A stretch of 64,000 bases of DNA from Ailurus styani (lineage: Eukaryota > Chordata > Mammalia > Carnivora > Ailuridae), in the NCBI GenBank assembly GCA_002007465.1, contig LNAC01000032.1, forward strand, positions 7,184,519 to 7,248,518, written 5' to 3'. Shown piece after piece: positions 37,107 to 48,467 of the stretch. Numbering within the stretch: position 1 is the first letter of the stretch; each line of letters begins with the position of its first letter. The notes below the pieces were generated by a model. The model was not told where the DNA came from. It made no database searches and worked only from the letters and a program-made list of their open reading frames with translations. The position numbers were made by a program, and so were the translations under genes.

Positions 37107-37348
37107 GGGGCGCCTGGGTGGCTCAGTCGTTAAGGGTAGGCCTTTGGCTTAAGTCATGATCCCAGAGTCCTGGGATGGAGCCCCGCAGGGTCCTGGGATC
37201 AAGCCCTGCATGGAGCCCTGCGTGGAGCCCCGCGTGGAGCTCCACATCAGGCTTCCTGCTTTGCGGGGAGCCTGTTTCTCCCTCTGCCTCTCCCCTTGCT
37301 TGTATTCTGTCTCTCTCTGTCAAATAAATAAATAAAATCTTAAAAAAA
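37107..37348 (+). mobile_element. CAN SINE with internal minisatellite
   Basis: Target duplication 'aaaaaggaagcacagg' at 37091-37106 and 37349-37364. Three 12-bp units of the type 'gtggagccccgc' occupy 37210-37245, preceded by a duplicated 'gtcctgggat' segment, making the copy longer than its relatives. Confidence 0.95.
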
Positions 37349-37469
37349 AAAAAGGAAGCACAGGAATAGGGTGCTAGCTTAAGGAAGATTTAGGGTCAAG
37401 GGAATTTTTAAGTGCTTAAAGATAATGTTTTCTGCTCATGGGAATAATCTAATGCAGAGTGGAAATGAT

Positions 37470-37931
37470 CTATTCGTTTCCCAGGGTTGTTGTAACAAAG
37501 TACCAGAAATTGGGTGGCTTAGAACAGCAGACATTTATTGTCTCAGCGGCTCTGGAAGCTAGAAGTCTGCAATCAGATTGTTAGCATGGCCATCCTCCCC
37601 CTGAAGCCTCTGGGGGAAAGTCTCTTTGCTTCTTCCCAGCTGCGGGTGGTTTACCAGCAGTCTTTGGCATTCCTTGACTTGCAGCTGCGTAACTCCCATC
37701 TCTGTCTTTGACATCACGTGGTGTTCCCCCTGTGTGTCTCTGTGTCTTCATGTGCCCATTTTCTTACAGGACACCAGTCATATTGGATCGGAACCCACCC
37801 TACTCCAGGATGACCTGCTCCTAACTAATTCCATCTGCAATGACCTTATTTCCAAACAAGGTCGTGTTTTGAATTACTGAAGGCTAGGACTTCACTCTGT
37901 CTTCTTTTGAGGGAAACAATTCAACTTATAA
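37470..37931 (+). mobile_element. MaLR LTR (MLT1-like)
   Basis: 'gggttgttgtaacaaagtac', 'attgggtggcttagaacagc' and 'gacaccagtcatattggatc' in order. Near full-length solitary LTR with a central unrelated or diverged stretch. Confidence 0.75.
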
Positions 37932-38270
37932 CAAATAGAGTGATAGCTTGAGACATTTATAAAGTAAAAGGACCTTTTTAAGAGGTAAGAGATAGTGTTT
38001 TCTCTTGGGAGTGATCGAGTACAGAGGGAAAAACTGATACTATGGTTGGAGAGAGAAGGTATGATGTGGGGACAAAGACCTTGAATAAGCAAGAGAGGAT
38101 GTGATCCGTTGTTCCAGTGGAGGGCTGGTCTTGGAAAAAGGCTTGGAAAGTTCATTTGCTCTACCAGGAGAGAAGATAGTTTAAGAATTCAGATAAGGGT
38201 GGGCTACAGAATTGATGTAGGAAAATAATTTTCTCTTCTGAGGGTTTATAGCTTCTCAGTGAAAACAGAT

Positions 38271-39265
38271 GTTTCTGATTTGGAATTCAGATCAATGTCA
38301 TAATCACGATTAGTGTTATTTTAGGGAACTGGGGCACATATGAAAGTCTAGCACGGTGCTTGAGACCCACACACACATCCCTATGCCTTTATGCTAGGTC
38401 CTCTACCTATACGACCTACTCTAATTCTCACTATATTTGAAAAATGCATCTCCTGGTGAAAGCTCCTCTTTTTCTATACACCACAAAGGTTTGGGCTAAG
38501 TGTTCAATATGTTCACATAGTAGTCCAGGGGTATACTAAAAGCATGTTGTCCGTATCAATAGGTTCTGTGAAGGTTGTAATGTAATCAGTGCAAAGCTGA
38601 GAAGAACAGAGTTTAACATCTTTTAGAAGAAGTGTTTAGGGTATAGATTAAAGATCAATTAGTGAATATTTACCAAAGAAAACCACTTTATGAATCAGTG
38701 TTTATCATCATCAACCATGTGCTGTAAGTGACAGGATCAAGTGGCCCCAAAACAACCAAAGCAATAAGCCCTTCTTCCATCTTTTAAAATGTTTAAGGAA
38801 CTCCATGGTATTCTTATTTTTTGTCATATATTTTAGATAATAATTAGTTGTTAGAAGAACCAAGGCCAAGAAAAGAAATGAAAAGAAAAACAAACAAAAC
38901 AAAAAACCAAAAAGCCAAACCAAAAAACCAAAATGAAACAAAAGAGAACCCATTCTAACAGTTATAAAAGAGTTGCAGGTAGAAAAGTACCTGGATGGGC
39001 ACACATGGGTTCGTCATAACCCACTTAGCCGGCTGATCAAACACAGCAGCCTCTATGTACTTTGACCCGACTTCTTGGCAAGAAGCCCGGTGACGAGACA
39101 TTGTCTCTTTTTGTTTTTGTTTCTCAAATGTAGGTCCATTTGTTAGCAAGTGGTGTTCTTTACTGTCCTTATCAATATTTATATCAAAAGAAGGCTACGA
39201 AATTGAAATATATACTGCTTATGATGTTAATGTTGTTCTTTGTTTTAAATGAGTCAATATTTACC
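38271..39265. other. Gene-free spacer with an A-rich tract
   Basis: A degenerate 'aaaccaaaaagcc' repeat lies at about 38870-38945. Nothing else is recognised. Confidence 0.45.
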
Positions 39266-39400
39266 GGGGCGCCTGGGTGGCTCGGTTCTTGGGCATTTGC
39301 CTTTGGCTCCGGTAGTGATCCCAGGATCCTGGGATGGAGCCCTTTATCAGGCTCCCTGCTCAGTGGGAGGTCTGCTTCTCCCTCTCCCACTCCTCGTGCC
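39266..39400 (+). mobile_element. CAN SINE lacking its tail
   Basis: The head 'ggggcgcctgggtggctcgg' is intact. The element stops in the CT-rich body near 'ctcctcgtgccag', with no AAATAAA tail. Confidence 0.88.
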
Positions 39401-39665
39401 AGTCATTCAAGCACAGATTATATGACCAAAATAACATCTGTAAGGAAAGGATGGCATTTGGCCAACTACACACGAATCTGGAAGATGCAGTGAAAACGTG
39501 TAATGAGCCCAAGTGTCTTCATTGTAGGCTTCCACTATTGTAGGGCCCCACAGACCAGATTGCTTCAGAGAGATTATGTCTTTGTAGTAACTATGGCTTC
39601 GAGAGAGCAAATTACAGATAATATTTTTGTTGATGTTGGAGATGTAGCCCTCGATACTGAGTTCT

Positions 39666-39861
39666 TTTTTTTTTTTTTAGATTTTATCTATTTATTTATT
39701 TGAGAGGGAGAAAGATAGCAAGAGAAACCATGAGTGCGAAGAGGGAGAAGCAGGCCCCCTGCAGAGCAGGAAGCCCGATGTGGGACTCGATCCCAGCACC
39801 CCGGTATCATGACCTGAGCTAAAGTCTGATACTTAACCAACTGAGCCACCCAGGTGCCCCA
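39666..39861 (-). mobile_element. CAN SINE with TSD
   Basis: Target duplication 'atactgagttct' / 'atattgagttct' at 39654-39665 and 39862-39873. Confidence 0.94.
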
Positions 39862-39873
39862 ATATTGAGTTCT

Positions 39874-41036
39874 ATAGTGTCAGCAGGGAGATATCTGAGT
39901 CAAACATGACAGTGATATAAATGTTCTCTAATTATCTTAAAACCCAGGCATTTCTGAACCTACTTTAGAAATGGTTTTGATATGATCTGGTCTGTGATGG
40001 TACCCAACCCCGTTCTTTGGTTCTATATCTACAACAGATCTGAGGGGCAGTGTCTGCAGATGGTGAAGCTATGGCATAGCTCTTTCTTTTCTAATCCCAG
40101 CCATTTTGGTAGTCTTATTCTCCAGAGTTAGCCCAATAGAGCATTAGAAATCTCTTTCGAAATAAAAGAGCAGAAAAGACACTGAATTTTATCAATTTCA
40201 CTTTCTGTCTGAGCTCTCTAGATGATAAATTTTTTTGGCTCCAAGTTTGTTCTAAGATTTTTCTGAGACTTCTTTGAAAATTCAAATCCTAGGACCACAA
40301 AATGATGAAGAATAAAGTAGGCAGAGACCTAAAAGAAATGATTTTGCATTATAAAGATTAAAAACTTGAACATAATATTGTAAAGTCCTTTTTATATTAA
40401 CTTTCAGTGCATTAAGTAAGAAGAAACAACTTGGAGAAGTTACTTATTCCAATTTCAGATATTTTAGATGAAATGCTTTAGATTATTTTATTTTAAATTG
40501 TTAGTTTTATTTAGATTTTAGATTAGTTTTATTTAGTTTTTAAATATTTGATAATATTTTAGATTAAAACTCTCTAAAGTAATTATTATTCCTATATAAT
40601 ATTTTATTTTATTATTCTTTTTTAAGAGATTAGTGATTCCTCGGTTCCATATAACATCCAGTGGTCATTACAAGTGCCTTATGTATTCCTATGTAATATT
40701 TTAGATAAAAACTTGCAAAGTGGTGACTGCTTAGAATTTTTTGGGTCATTTATTATATCTTAATCATTTAGATTTTAAGGTTTTAGTCTACCTTTTTCCT
40801 TTGCATATAGGAGGGAACAATTGCAGTTGGAAAGTTTTATGGAGCATAAAAATTCTGGCCTTTGGGGATTTTCCCCTGCTACATATTGAGTTGGCTAACT
40901 CAGTTTTTATTCTTAATGTGAGTCTATAATTAGCCCTATAAATAAGGAGAAAGAAGAGTTTTTTTCCTCAAATTAAAGGAAATCCCATAGACGTGAAATC
41001 CACAATTGGAAAATTTCACCCCACGTTAACATTGGC
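39874..41036. other. Gene-free spacer with an L1 scrap
   Basis: 40634-40685 ('acatccagtggtcattacaa') is a tiny antisense piece of the carnivore L1 3'UTR. The rest is AT-rich and unassigned. Confidence 0.45.
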
Positions 41037-41052
41037 TTTTCAATAAAAAGCT

Positions 41053-41258
41053 AGGGCGCCTGGGTGGCTCAGTGGGTTAAAGCCTCTGCCATCAGCTCAG
41101 GTCATGATCTCAGGGTGCTGGGATCTAGGCCTGCATCGGGCTCCCTGCTCAGCAGGGAGCCTGCTTCCTCCTCTCTCTTTGCCTGCCTCTCTGCCTACTT
41201 GTGATCTCTCTCTCTCTCTGTCAAATAAATAAAAATAAAATAAAATAAAATAAATTAA
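41053..41258 (+). mobile_element. CAN SINE with 16-bp TSD
   Basis: Exact target duplication 'ttttcaataaaaagct' at 41037-41052 and 41259-41274. The tail is an (AAAAT)n run. Confidence 0.97.
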
Positions 41259-41274
41259 TTTTCAATAAAAAGCT

Positions 41275-43063
41275 GTGCATACCCTCATTCTACTTAACTC
41301 TCTTCTTTTCATTTTGTTGTTGCCGCCATCTTAAAATTAATATTAAACATTTAATTGTGAAATAATTTTTTCAGAAGATTTAGAAAATATAAAAACATCA
41401 TAAAGAAAAAAATTTCATATTCTTACCATATAGTGATGATCAGTGTTGATAAATTTATGTATATAAGTCTTTTCTCTGTGTACATTCATTAACTTATTTT
41501 TTTTACAAAAATGAATTCATCTCATTTAAAAAAATTAAGACGATCTCAGCAACATTTTCTCATTGACATTTAAAAGAATGCAATTAAAGAGCGAAGAGAA
41601 GCAGGGTGAGAGCTCAAATACATAATAAACCCCCAAGTTATCTTCAAAAGATAAAACAGTTCAGAAATCACAGTTTGGAGATTAGATTCCATATTTGATA
41701 ATAAAACTACTTAGGCAGTGTCAAAGGAAATAAGAACTTAAGTATATGCAATTCATTTTATCAAACTTATATCATTATAGAATATCTCCCTCTACTGTCC
41801 TTCTTTTCTCCTCTCCTGAAATTCACAAGTGACAGGTAATCAATGATGTAGAAGGAATCCATGTAACTCTATGTTTTCCCGGAAAGAACATCATGATAGC
41901 AATTCCCTCTTCTTCTTTAAGAGAGAAACCTAGGCAGTAGTTATAGGGCTTTGGAATAAAGTACCTACTTATTCCTGCTTGTAATAAGCTTAAAGAATCA
42001 TGGTGCTTTTGTGTGAGTAAATATTTAGGCTTCTTTCAACATGAATTTTTCCCATATCTAATTGAGTTACCAAATTCCTTCAATGGAAAATATATTTTTC
42101 TGTTACCAAAAAGAGCAAACATGGTTTGGATAGCTTGAATTAAGAAATAAGTTGCTGAGATCCTAGAAGACACCAAAGGGCCATCAGTTGCCCATCGATT
42201 GTCCGTGCATTCCTCCAGACAAGGCATTTCTAGAGATTGTGCCTGTAACATAAAAAACCTTGGATATCAGTAAACCCATAATTCTCTCAGTGGCATCAGA
42301 TCTTATGTCTGGGGACTATTTCCTCTATCGTAAATACAAGTTGAAAACTACTCTACAGATCTTAGGCCATTAGGACATGTTATTTTTGGACAGGACGTTT
42401 CCTGTGTATTATGACCATTATTTTCCCCTGTAACATCTACCTTCTTTTATTTTATTTTTGTGTAAATAATACTTTATTCTGAGTACATTTATCTACATTA
42501 AGACTTTTACCTAAGAGTGGATCATATTTAAGTGTAAAGCCACAGTATCAAAGCTTGGTTTTTCATTTGTGTGTGCCAAGAATAATGTTCCTCCTTCTGA
42601 AATGTACCAAACAAAGGCATCAAAACAAGAAATAGAACTAGAAAACATTAACGTTTCTTTGATAAAGTGACAAACTCCATCCAAGTTAGAAACAAAAAAA
42701 CAAAAAGCAAGCAAGCAAGCTGTGTTTTCTAGAGTGAGCTCTCTGGACCATGCTCTGGCCCTCCAGAGAAGTACTTTTCTCTCTGGAGAAGGTGAGCTAC
42801 CTGTCTTCTTTGATGTTGTTGTGTGTCTCAGAGAGAAAAATTGTGTCACAATGCTGTAAACTGTGCTAAAAAAGACATCTCAATCTGGTTTGACTCGTTT
42901 GGCATTTTTTTCGTTTTCCTTGGCTTTGCGATTTATGAAATGCTTTAATTTGTGTTTTCTCAATGAACTCTCATAACGACCCCAGGAATACCTGGAAGAA
43001 CTAAGGAACTCCAACTACAGAGATGACAAAACTGTTCTCAGGTTTCAGTCAGAAGGAGAACTC
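41275..43063. other. Gene-free spacer
   Basis: 1.8 kb of unassigned AT-rich sequence. The minus-strand frame at 42511-42849 has no recognisable domain. Confidence 0.45.
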
Positions 43064-43079
43064 AAGTCTTCTGATTCTT

Positions 43080-43280
43080 TTTTTTTTTTTTTAATTTTAT
43101 TTATTTATTTATTTGACAGAGAGAGAGATCACAAGTAGGCAGAGAGGCAAGCAGAGAGAGAGGAGAAAGCAGGCTCTCCGCTGAGCAGAGAGCCCGATGT
43201 GGGCCTCGATCCCAGGACCCTGAGATCATGACCTGAGCCGAAGGCAGAGGCTTTAACCCGCTGAGCCACCCAGGCGCCCC
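43080..43280 (-). mobile_element. CAN SINE with 16-bp TSD
   Basis: Exact target duplication 'aagtcttctgattctt' at 43064-43079 and 43281-43296. Young copy. Confidence 0.97.
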
Positions 43281-43644
43281 AAGTCTTCTGATTCTTATTG
43301 CACTTTTTCTTCCTCAGTGCCTTGCTGCCAGGAGACCTTGTGTGGGAGCAGTCTCCGGGCGCGTTGCTTGGAAATCATGGAGCTCTCTCACACAGGGTTT
43401 CACCGCCTTATCAGGAGTCCTAGATGAATGTTCAGAATAGTGAGAACACTTCTTGTTCAGCAAGAATGTGGTGTGAGTGAGTTTCTGGAAAAAAGACCAG
43501 AAGTGAGGCTGGTCAAGAGGATTCTACTAGCGCAGACAGGGAAGAGACGACCCTTAGTATTTTGTTTTCTTACTTCCAGTAGTATCATTTAAATTCTTAA
43601 GTTGAAAATGTTTTGTGAACTAGACAAGCCAGTGATATGATTGC

Positions 43645-43690
43645 CACACACACGCGTGCGCGCACACACACACAGACACACAGACACACA
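43645..43690. repeat. (CA)n with a central CGCG block
   Basis: Alternating purine-pyrimidine tract with 'cgcgtgcgcgca' between CA runs. Confidence 0.93.
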
Positions 43691-43691
43691 T

Positions 43692-44529
43692 GAAAGCAAA
43701 TAGTCAATTATCACTTTTCATTTCGTGATTTTTTATATTTTAAAGGGAACAGGAGATCCTGGGATTAGAAGATGTGAAGGAAAGGAAGGCAAAGAAGAGG
43801 GTGTGGGTCCTGGGTATTAAGGGGCTGAGAACCCAGAGGAGAAAAGAGCTCCGTGTTATAGTCGCATTCTATAGTTGTGCCTATGGCTAAAGCTTTGTCC
43901 TCAGTTCTTATCTTGAAAACTAAATTCTTAATTGTTCTTACATGATTATGTTTTCCAGCAGCTCAATTTCAAACAAGCTTTGGAACTCTGAGCCTCAAAT
44001 TTTGGGAGAGTTGAGATACAGGTAGTACTTCTCCTGTGGAGACTTACTCATGCCTGCTGTTCAGCTCATCCCATTCCCCATCGAAGACCTGGGGCTATTC
44101 TGGATTCATAGAGTAAACGGTTGGATGCCTTTTGATGCTCTTTTTATAAATCTGTGCTATTTTTGCAAGCGTTCTGTGATAAAAAGAAGCACGCCAGCCA
44201 CACAGCGTGGGATCTTTGCGTCTGCTGCTCAGGACTGTCCCACTGGGCACATGGAGATGCACTGACTGATTCTGACTCCCCATTTTAGAGGCCACCCAAC
44301 CTTCTGCCACTATCTATAGTTTGATAATTTTTTGTTCCTTTAATTATAAAAGATATACCTTTAAAAAAATTCAAACACCATGAAAGTATGTGAAGAAAAA
44401 GGTGTGTTTTCATTATTCTTTCTAGAGAAAGATATTCTTCCCTTTGAATCCCCTGTTTTCCAGACCTGCTCCTTAGGAGGAAAACATTGTAAACAGCTTG
44501 GTGCACATTCCCCCAGACTTTTGTTAAGT

Positions 44530-44530
<1 letters not shown>
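43692..44530. other. Gene-free spacer
   Basis: Unassigned sequence. 44050-44310 is open on both strands, but I recognise no product. Confidence 0.4.
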
Positions 44531-44533
<3 letters not shown>

Positions 44534-44577
<44 letters not shown>

Positions 44578-44587
44578 ACACACACAC
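44534..44587. repeat. (AC)n microsatellite
   Basis: About 20 AC units, then a 'gaga' interruption and a few more. Confidence 0.96.
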
Positions 44588-44916
44588 TGCTGTTTATATT
44601 GTTTTACAACATATTCTGTTCTTACTGTTTTCATTAACTTATTCAACACCTTTCCATATTAGTACATTTACATTTTCCAAAAATTTTAAGAATATGATAA
44701 AAATTGTATAGAGTTATGAAGCACAAAAACCACGGTGAGGTCCTGCTGGGTGAGTTGAGCTGAATGGGAGCACAGAGCTTTGGGCTATTGGTCCATTAGA
44801 AAAGAGTCAAGAAAAAGAAGGAAGAAGAGCTAAGAAAAACAAACCCTAATATGATTTGTTTAATTTACTCAAAGTCACACAGGTATTATTTTTAAAACAT
44901 TGACTGGTGGTTTTTC

Positions 44917-45103
44917 ATTTTTTTAGATTTTATTTATTTGTCAGAGAAAGAGAGAGAGGAACCATAGCAGGGGGAGTAGCAGGCAGAGGGAGAAGCAGGC
45001 TCCCCGCTGAGCAGGGAGCCGGTTGCGGTACTCGATCCCAGGACCCTGAGATCATGACCTGAGCTGAAGAAGCCAGACGCTTAACCCACTGAGCCACCCA
45101 GGC
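44917..45103 (-). mobile_element. CAN SINE
   Basis: Tail at left, 'ggagccggttgcggtactcg' in the middle, and head 'actgagccacccaggca' at right. Confidence 0.93.
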
Positions 45104-45303
45104 ATATATTTTTTTTTTCTTTTTATGGTAAAATGGAAAGAGGCAGATTTAGGCCCATGTTCCAGTCTAAATGTGTTACTTTACTATGTCATTTGACTCT
45201 CTTGACCCTTCTTTTCAAAGAAGACTCAAAAAAGACCAGATTAGACTTGATGGTATTCATGGTTCTTTCTATTTCTGACTAGTGCTTCAATTTCCTGGGG
45301 GAG

Positions 45304-45513
45304 GGCGCCTGGGTGGATCAGTGGGTTAAAGCCTCTGCCTTCGGCTCAGGTCATGATCTCAGGGTCCTGGGATCCAGGCCCGCATTGGGCTCCCTGCCGG
45401 GAGCCAGCTCCCTCCTCTCTCTGCCTGCCTCTCTGCCTACTTGTGATCTGATCTGTGTGTGTGTGTGTGTGTGTGTGTGTCAAATAAATAAATAAATAAA
45501 TCTTTAAAAAAAA
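45304..45513 (+). mobile_element. CAN SINE with GT-converted body
   Basis: The usual '(TC)n' before the tail is replaced by (GT)n at about 45454-45480. Target duplication 'aatttcctggggga' / 'aatttcccggggga' at about 45289-45302 and 45514-45527. Confidence 0.95.
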
Positions 45514-45572
45514 AATTTCCCGGGGGAAACAACACAAAACAAAACAAAAACGCCTCAAGAATTTTGTTAGCT

Positions 45573-45759
45573 TGGGGCGCCTGGGTGGCTCAGTGGGTTA
45601 AAGCCTCTGCCTTCAGCTCAGGTCATGATCTCAGCGTCCTGGGATTGAGCCCCACATCCGCTTCCTCCTCTCTCTATGCCTGCCTCTCTGCCTACTTGTG
45701 ATCTCTCTCTCTGTCAAACAAATAAATAAAATCTTTAAAAAAAATAAAAAAAAAATAAG
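45573..45759 (+). mobile_element. CAN SINE with 14-bp TSD
   Basis: Exact target duplication 'gaattttgttagct' at 45559-45572 and 45760-45773. A deletion removes the 'gggctccctgctcagc' segment. Confidence 0.96.
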
Positions 45760-45907
45760 GAATTTTGTTAGCTATAAAGCAGTCTTTTGTTCCAGGATAT
45801 TCTTGGTTGTTCTTGTCCGTTTCTCGGTGGCACCTCACTGGGCTGATTACGCAGGTCACATTACCCTACTATGTTAGCTTACAATAATACTGACATTCTG
45901 TTTCATA

Positions 45908-46030
45908 GTTTATAAAGAGTTTTCACACACCTTATCATATCTGATTCTCACAGTTATTCGGTGACATAGATTGCACAGATATTATTTTAATCCCCATTTT
46001 ATAGATTAGGAATTTAGTTCACAGACTACT
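45908..46030 (-). mobile_element. MIR SINE
   Basis: 'ctgattctcacagttattcg' and 'atccccattttatagattag' match antisense MIR. Confidence 0.7.
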
Positions 46031-46224
46031 TGCAGAAATCCGATTCCTACCTACATGGTCTATAGCACTGATGGCTGAACAGACACATAGACACGTATGA
46101 TACGGACAGAGTCATTACCTTGCCCTTACTTGAGAATTTTATGTGTGGCATGTTTCTAATAATGAGGAATAGACATTACTTGGTGCTTATAATATAGGAA
46201 AAAGGAGGCTTAAATTCACTGAGA

Positions 46225-46339
46225 TTTTTTTTTTTTTTTTTTTTTTTTAACAGATGACCATAAAGAATCTTTTGAATCATCAGTAGATGAAGACATCTTT
46301 GACCCAGTGGAACTTGGAGAGTTTTTTGGATTCTGTTAG
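46225..46339 (+). other. Exon-like block: T24 tract, AACAG, short open frame with stop
   Basis: A run of 24 T (46225-46248) is followed by 'aacag', which has the form of a 3' splice site. After it, one phase reads 28 acidic-rich codons from 46256 (DDHK..., rich in D, E, S and F) to a TAG at 46337-46339. I recognise no protein. The T-run could instead be a retroposon A-tail read on the other strand. No partner exon is identified. Confidence 0.2.
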
Positions 46340-46449
46340 ATGCTGCTTTATGCTCCAGACTCTCTAGTTCCAAAGACCGTCTTGTGGTTCTTCTTGCTCT
46401 TTCAGGTCCCTCAGCATTTTTTAATCTTTAAAAAAAATTTTTATTTTCA

Positions 46450-46755
46450 GGTCTCTCAGGATTTCTTCATCTTGCAACGTGCTTCCTCTCCTTGTTTTTC
46501 TCTCAAACTTCTACTAATCCTTCAAGCTCAAAGGTTACCTGCTCTATCAGTTATTTGCTCGGCATCTTCTGCAAATATAGGGGCTTTATCTCTCTCTACT
46601 GCAACCTTTAAAATCTCCACTATAGCAATTGTCTTACTTCTGTCTGAACTACAAGCTTCTTAAATGTAAGCTAAAATGCATCCTTTCATTCTTGTATTCC
46701 CAGACAGCATGGACTGTGAAACAGATGTTAAAAATATGTTTAAAATGAGTAAATT
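46450..46755 (+). mobile_element. L2 LINE 3' region
   Basis: 'caagctcaaaggttacctgc', 'tgaactacaagcttcttaaa' and 'cttgtattcccagacagcat' follow L2 sense order. Confidence 0.65.
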
Positions 46756-46859
46756 GATTTCACTGAGTATTATAAGGTTGGGATTTTAGCAAAACTTTTA
46801 GATTTGATTTTTATGTAATTTGTTGTGGGAATTTCTTCTTATCTTCAATGCTCAATGTT

Positions 46860-47019
46860 TTATTTTTTAACTTTTGAAGCAATGACAAAGTTACAGAAAA
46901 GATGCAAGCAAAGACCTTTCCTCACTGAACCACTTGAGTGTAAGTTGCTGATCTGATGCTCCATTATCTTGGAATACTTTATTATTTATTTATTTATTTT
47001 TAAAAGATTTTATTATTTA

Positions 47020-47050
<31 letters not shown>

Positions 47051-47270
47051 AAGAGAGAGAAGGCACAAGCAGAGGGAGAGGCAGAGGGAGAAGCAGGCTC
47101 TCCCTTGAGCAAGGACCCCAAAGCGGCACTTGATCCCAGGACTCTGGGCTCATGACCTGAACCAAAGGCAGATGCTTAACCAACTGAGTCTACCCAGGCG
47201 CCCCCTTGGAATACTTTAGTATGTATTTTCTACATTCTTTGACCACTTCCTTGTTTTCAAGCACAACGAG
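46860..47270 (-). mobile_element. Ancient L1 3'UTR piece, interrupted
   Basis: 'caaagttacagaaaagatgc' and 'cttgagtgtaagttgctgat', then after the SINE 'atactttagtatgtattttc'. It is related to the segment starting near 7440. Confidence 0.6.
46982..47204 (-). mobile_element. CAN SINE with 14-bp TSD
   Basis: Exact target duplication 'cttggaatacttta' at 46968-46981 and 47205-47218. The GA tract is long (47022-47061). Confidence 0.96.
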
Positions 47271-47344
47271 AGATTCCAATGAGGGTTAGGTTGTGTTTTG
47301 CCTGCCTAGTCCTGGAGCCGTGGTTGCTATTAGTGAATAGCTTT

Positions 47345-47483
47345 CATTTTATTTTTTATTTTATTTTTATTTTTTAAAGTTTCATTTTTACTTAAGTAAT
47401 CTCTACACCCAACATGGGTCTCGAACTCATGACCCTGAGATCAGGAGTCCCATGCTCTTCCAACTGAGTCACCCAGTCACCCC
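47345..47483 (-). mobile_element. Short tRNA-Lys-like SINE
   Basis: 'ttacttaagtaatctctaca', 'gtctcgaactcatgaccctg' and 'ccaactgagtcacccag'. Confidence 0.85.
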
Positions 47484-48463
47484 CTGAGAATGGTTTTTAG
47501 AAGTCAATCTGAGGGCCATAAGTATGCTCACTGATTGCTATTAGGACATCACTGTTTTCAGGACCTGCCGGTGGATAGAGCTAGGATATTTTTTACGACC
47601 ATATCTATTTTTTTAAAAAAAATCTGTTTATATAGTGAAAACCATGAATTTGGAATGACATCTCCAATTCTAACCCAACAGCATGGGTTCATTCTAAGTT
47701 TCCTCCCTCTCCATGTTTGCAAATTACTTCCTTGACAGTGAGAAAACTCGCTGCAATTATTATCTTTAATATATTCGCTTGCTTAATGAATCCTTTCATG
47801 TATAATTAATTTTTTATTTTTGCTGCCATTTTCTTCCCCCTCATTCCCTCCTTGTCTTGCTTGGATTCTGACACTCTATGATTCTGGACCCCAAATTCAA
47901 AATGAGGGGGTTTTCCACACATATCTGAACAATTTTCAGACACTAGCCGTGTGTCCCACAATTAATTCGTTATAGCTGGGTGCTGACATTCTGTGGTGGG
48001 GGGCATGCACACACTCTTGTTGTCCAGAAATAAATGCCCACTAGGGAGGCATCCTCTGATTTTCCATGTTCCCTCTACATCTGGACACCTTTGCCACCCT
48101 GCGTGGGCTAGAGCTGCCCACACTAAATTTTCCTCCTACTTGTACCCAAGATATCCCTTCCTTCTCTTGTTCAGTTTTCAGGACCCCACTGTGACGGCCC
48201 TCCACACGGCTACTGTTTATTGTGCTATGCTCCACCCCATGGCTTTAAGACTGGAGGGAGCAGAAGAGAAGGGAAGGGGAAGAAGGGAAAGCGATGTGTC
48301 GTCTCTTAGATTCTCTTATTAGTCCTTCTACAGGGAAGTGAAGGCACGAGAAAGTTTAAAAGAAGCCCATTTGCTCCTTACTTGCAATAGTAACAAAAGA
48401 TGTGGACTGAGAAAAATTTGAAGCTATTAGAAAAAGTAAGACTTGACTTTAAATGCCCCTTTT
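47484..48463. other. Gene-free spacer
   Basis: 47.9-48.3 kb is moderately GC-rich and open on both strands. No product is recognised. Confidence 0.4.
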
Positions 48464-48467
48464 CAGG

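Larger units (their letters stand above)
36780..38270 (-). mobile_element. L2 LINE fragments, interrupted and partly duplicated
   Basis: 36780-37090 ('gccaggacctggagggggcc', 'ggagcttagattctagtgag'), 37364-37469 and 37933-38270 read as antisense L2. A SINE (37107-37348) and a MaLR LTR (37470-37931) interrupt them. The two pieces flanking the LTR cover the same part of the element. Confidence 0.5.

Noticed and set aside
37210..37245. Tandem units as a CRISPR array
   Set aside because: Units are directly adjacent without spacers, inside a SINE of a vertebrate genome.
1808..37931. MaLR LTRs as parts of an endogenous provirus
   Set aside because: All three are solitary LTRs with no internal gag/pol-like sequence between or beside them.
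44285..44587. VCVCVCV-rich frames near 44.5 kb
   Set aside because: Translation of the AC repeat.
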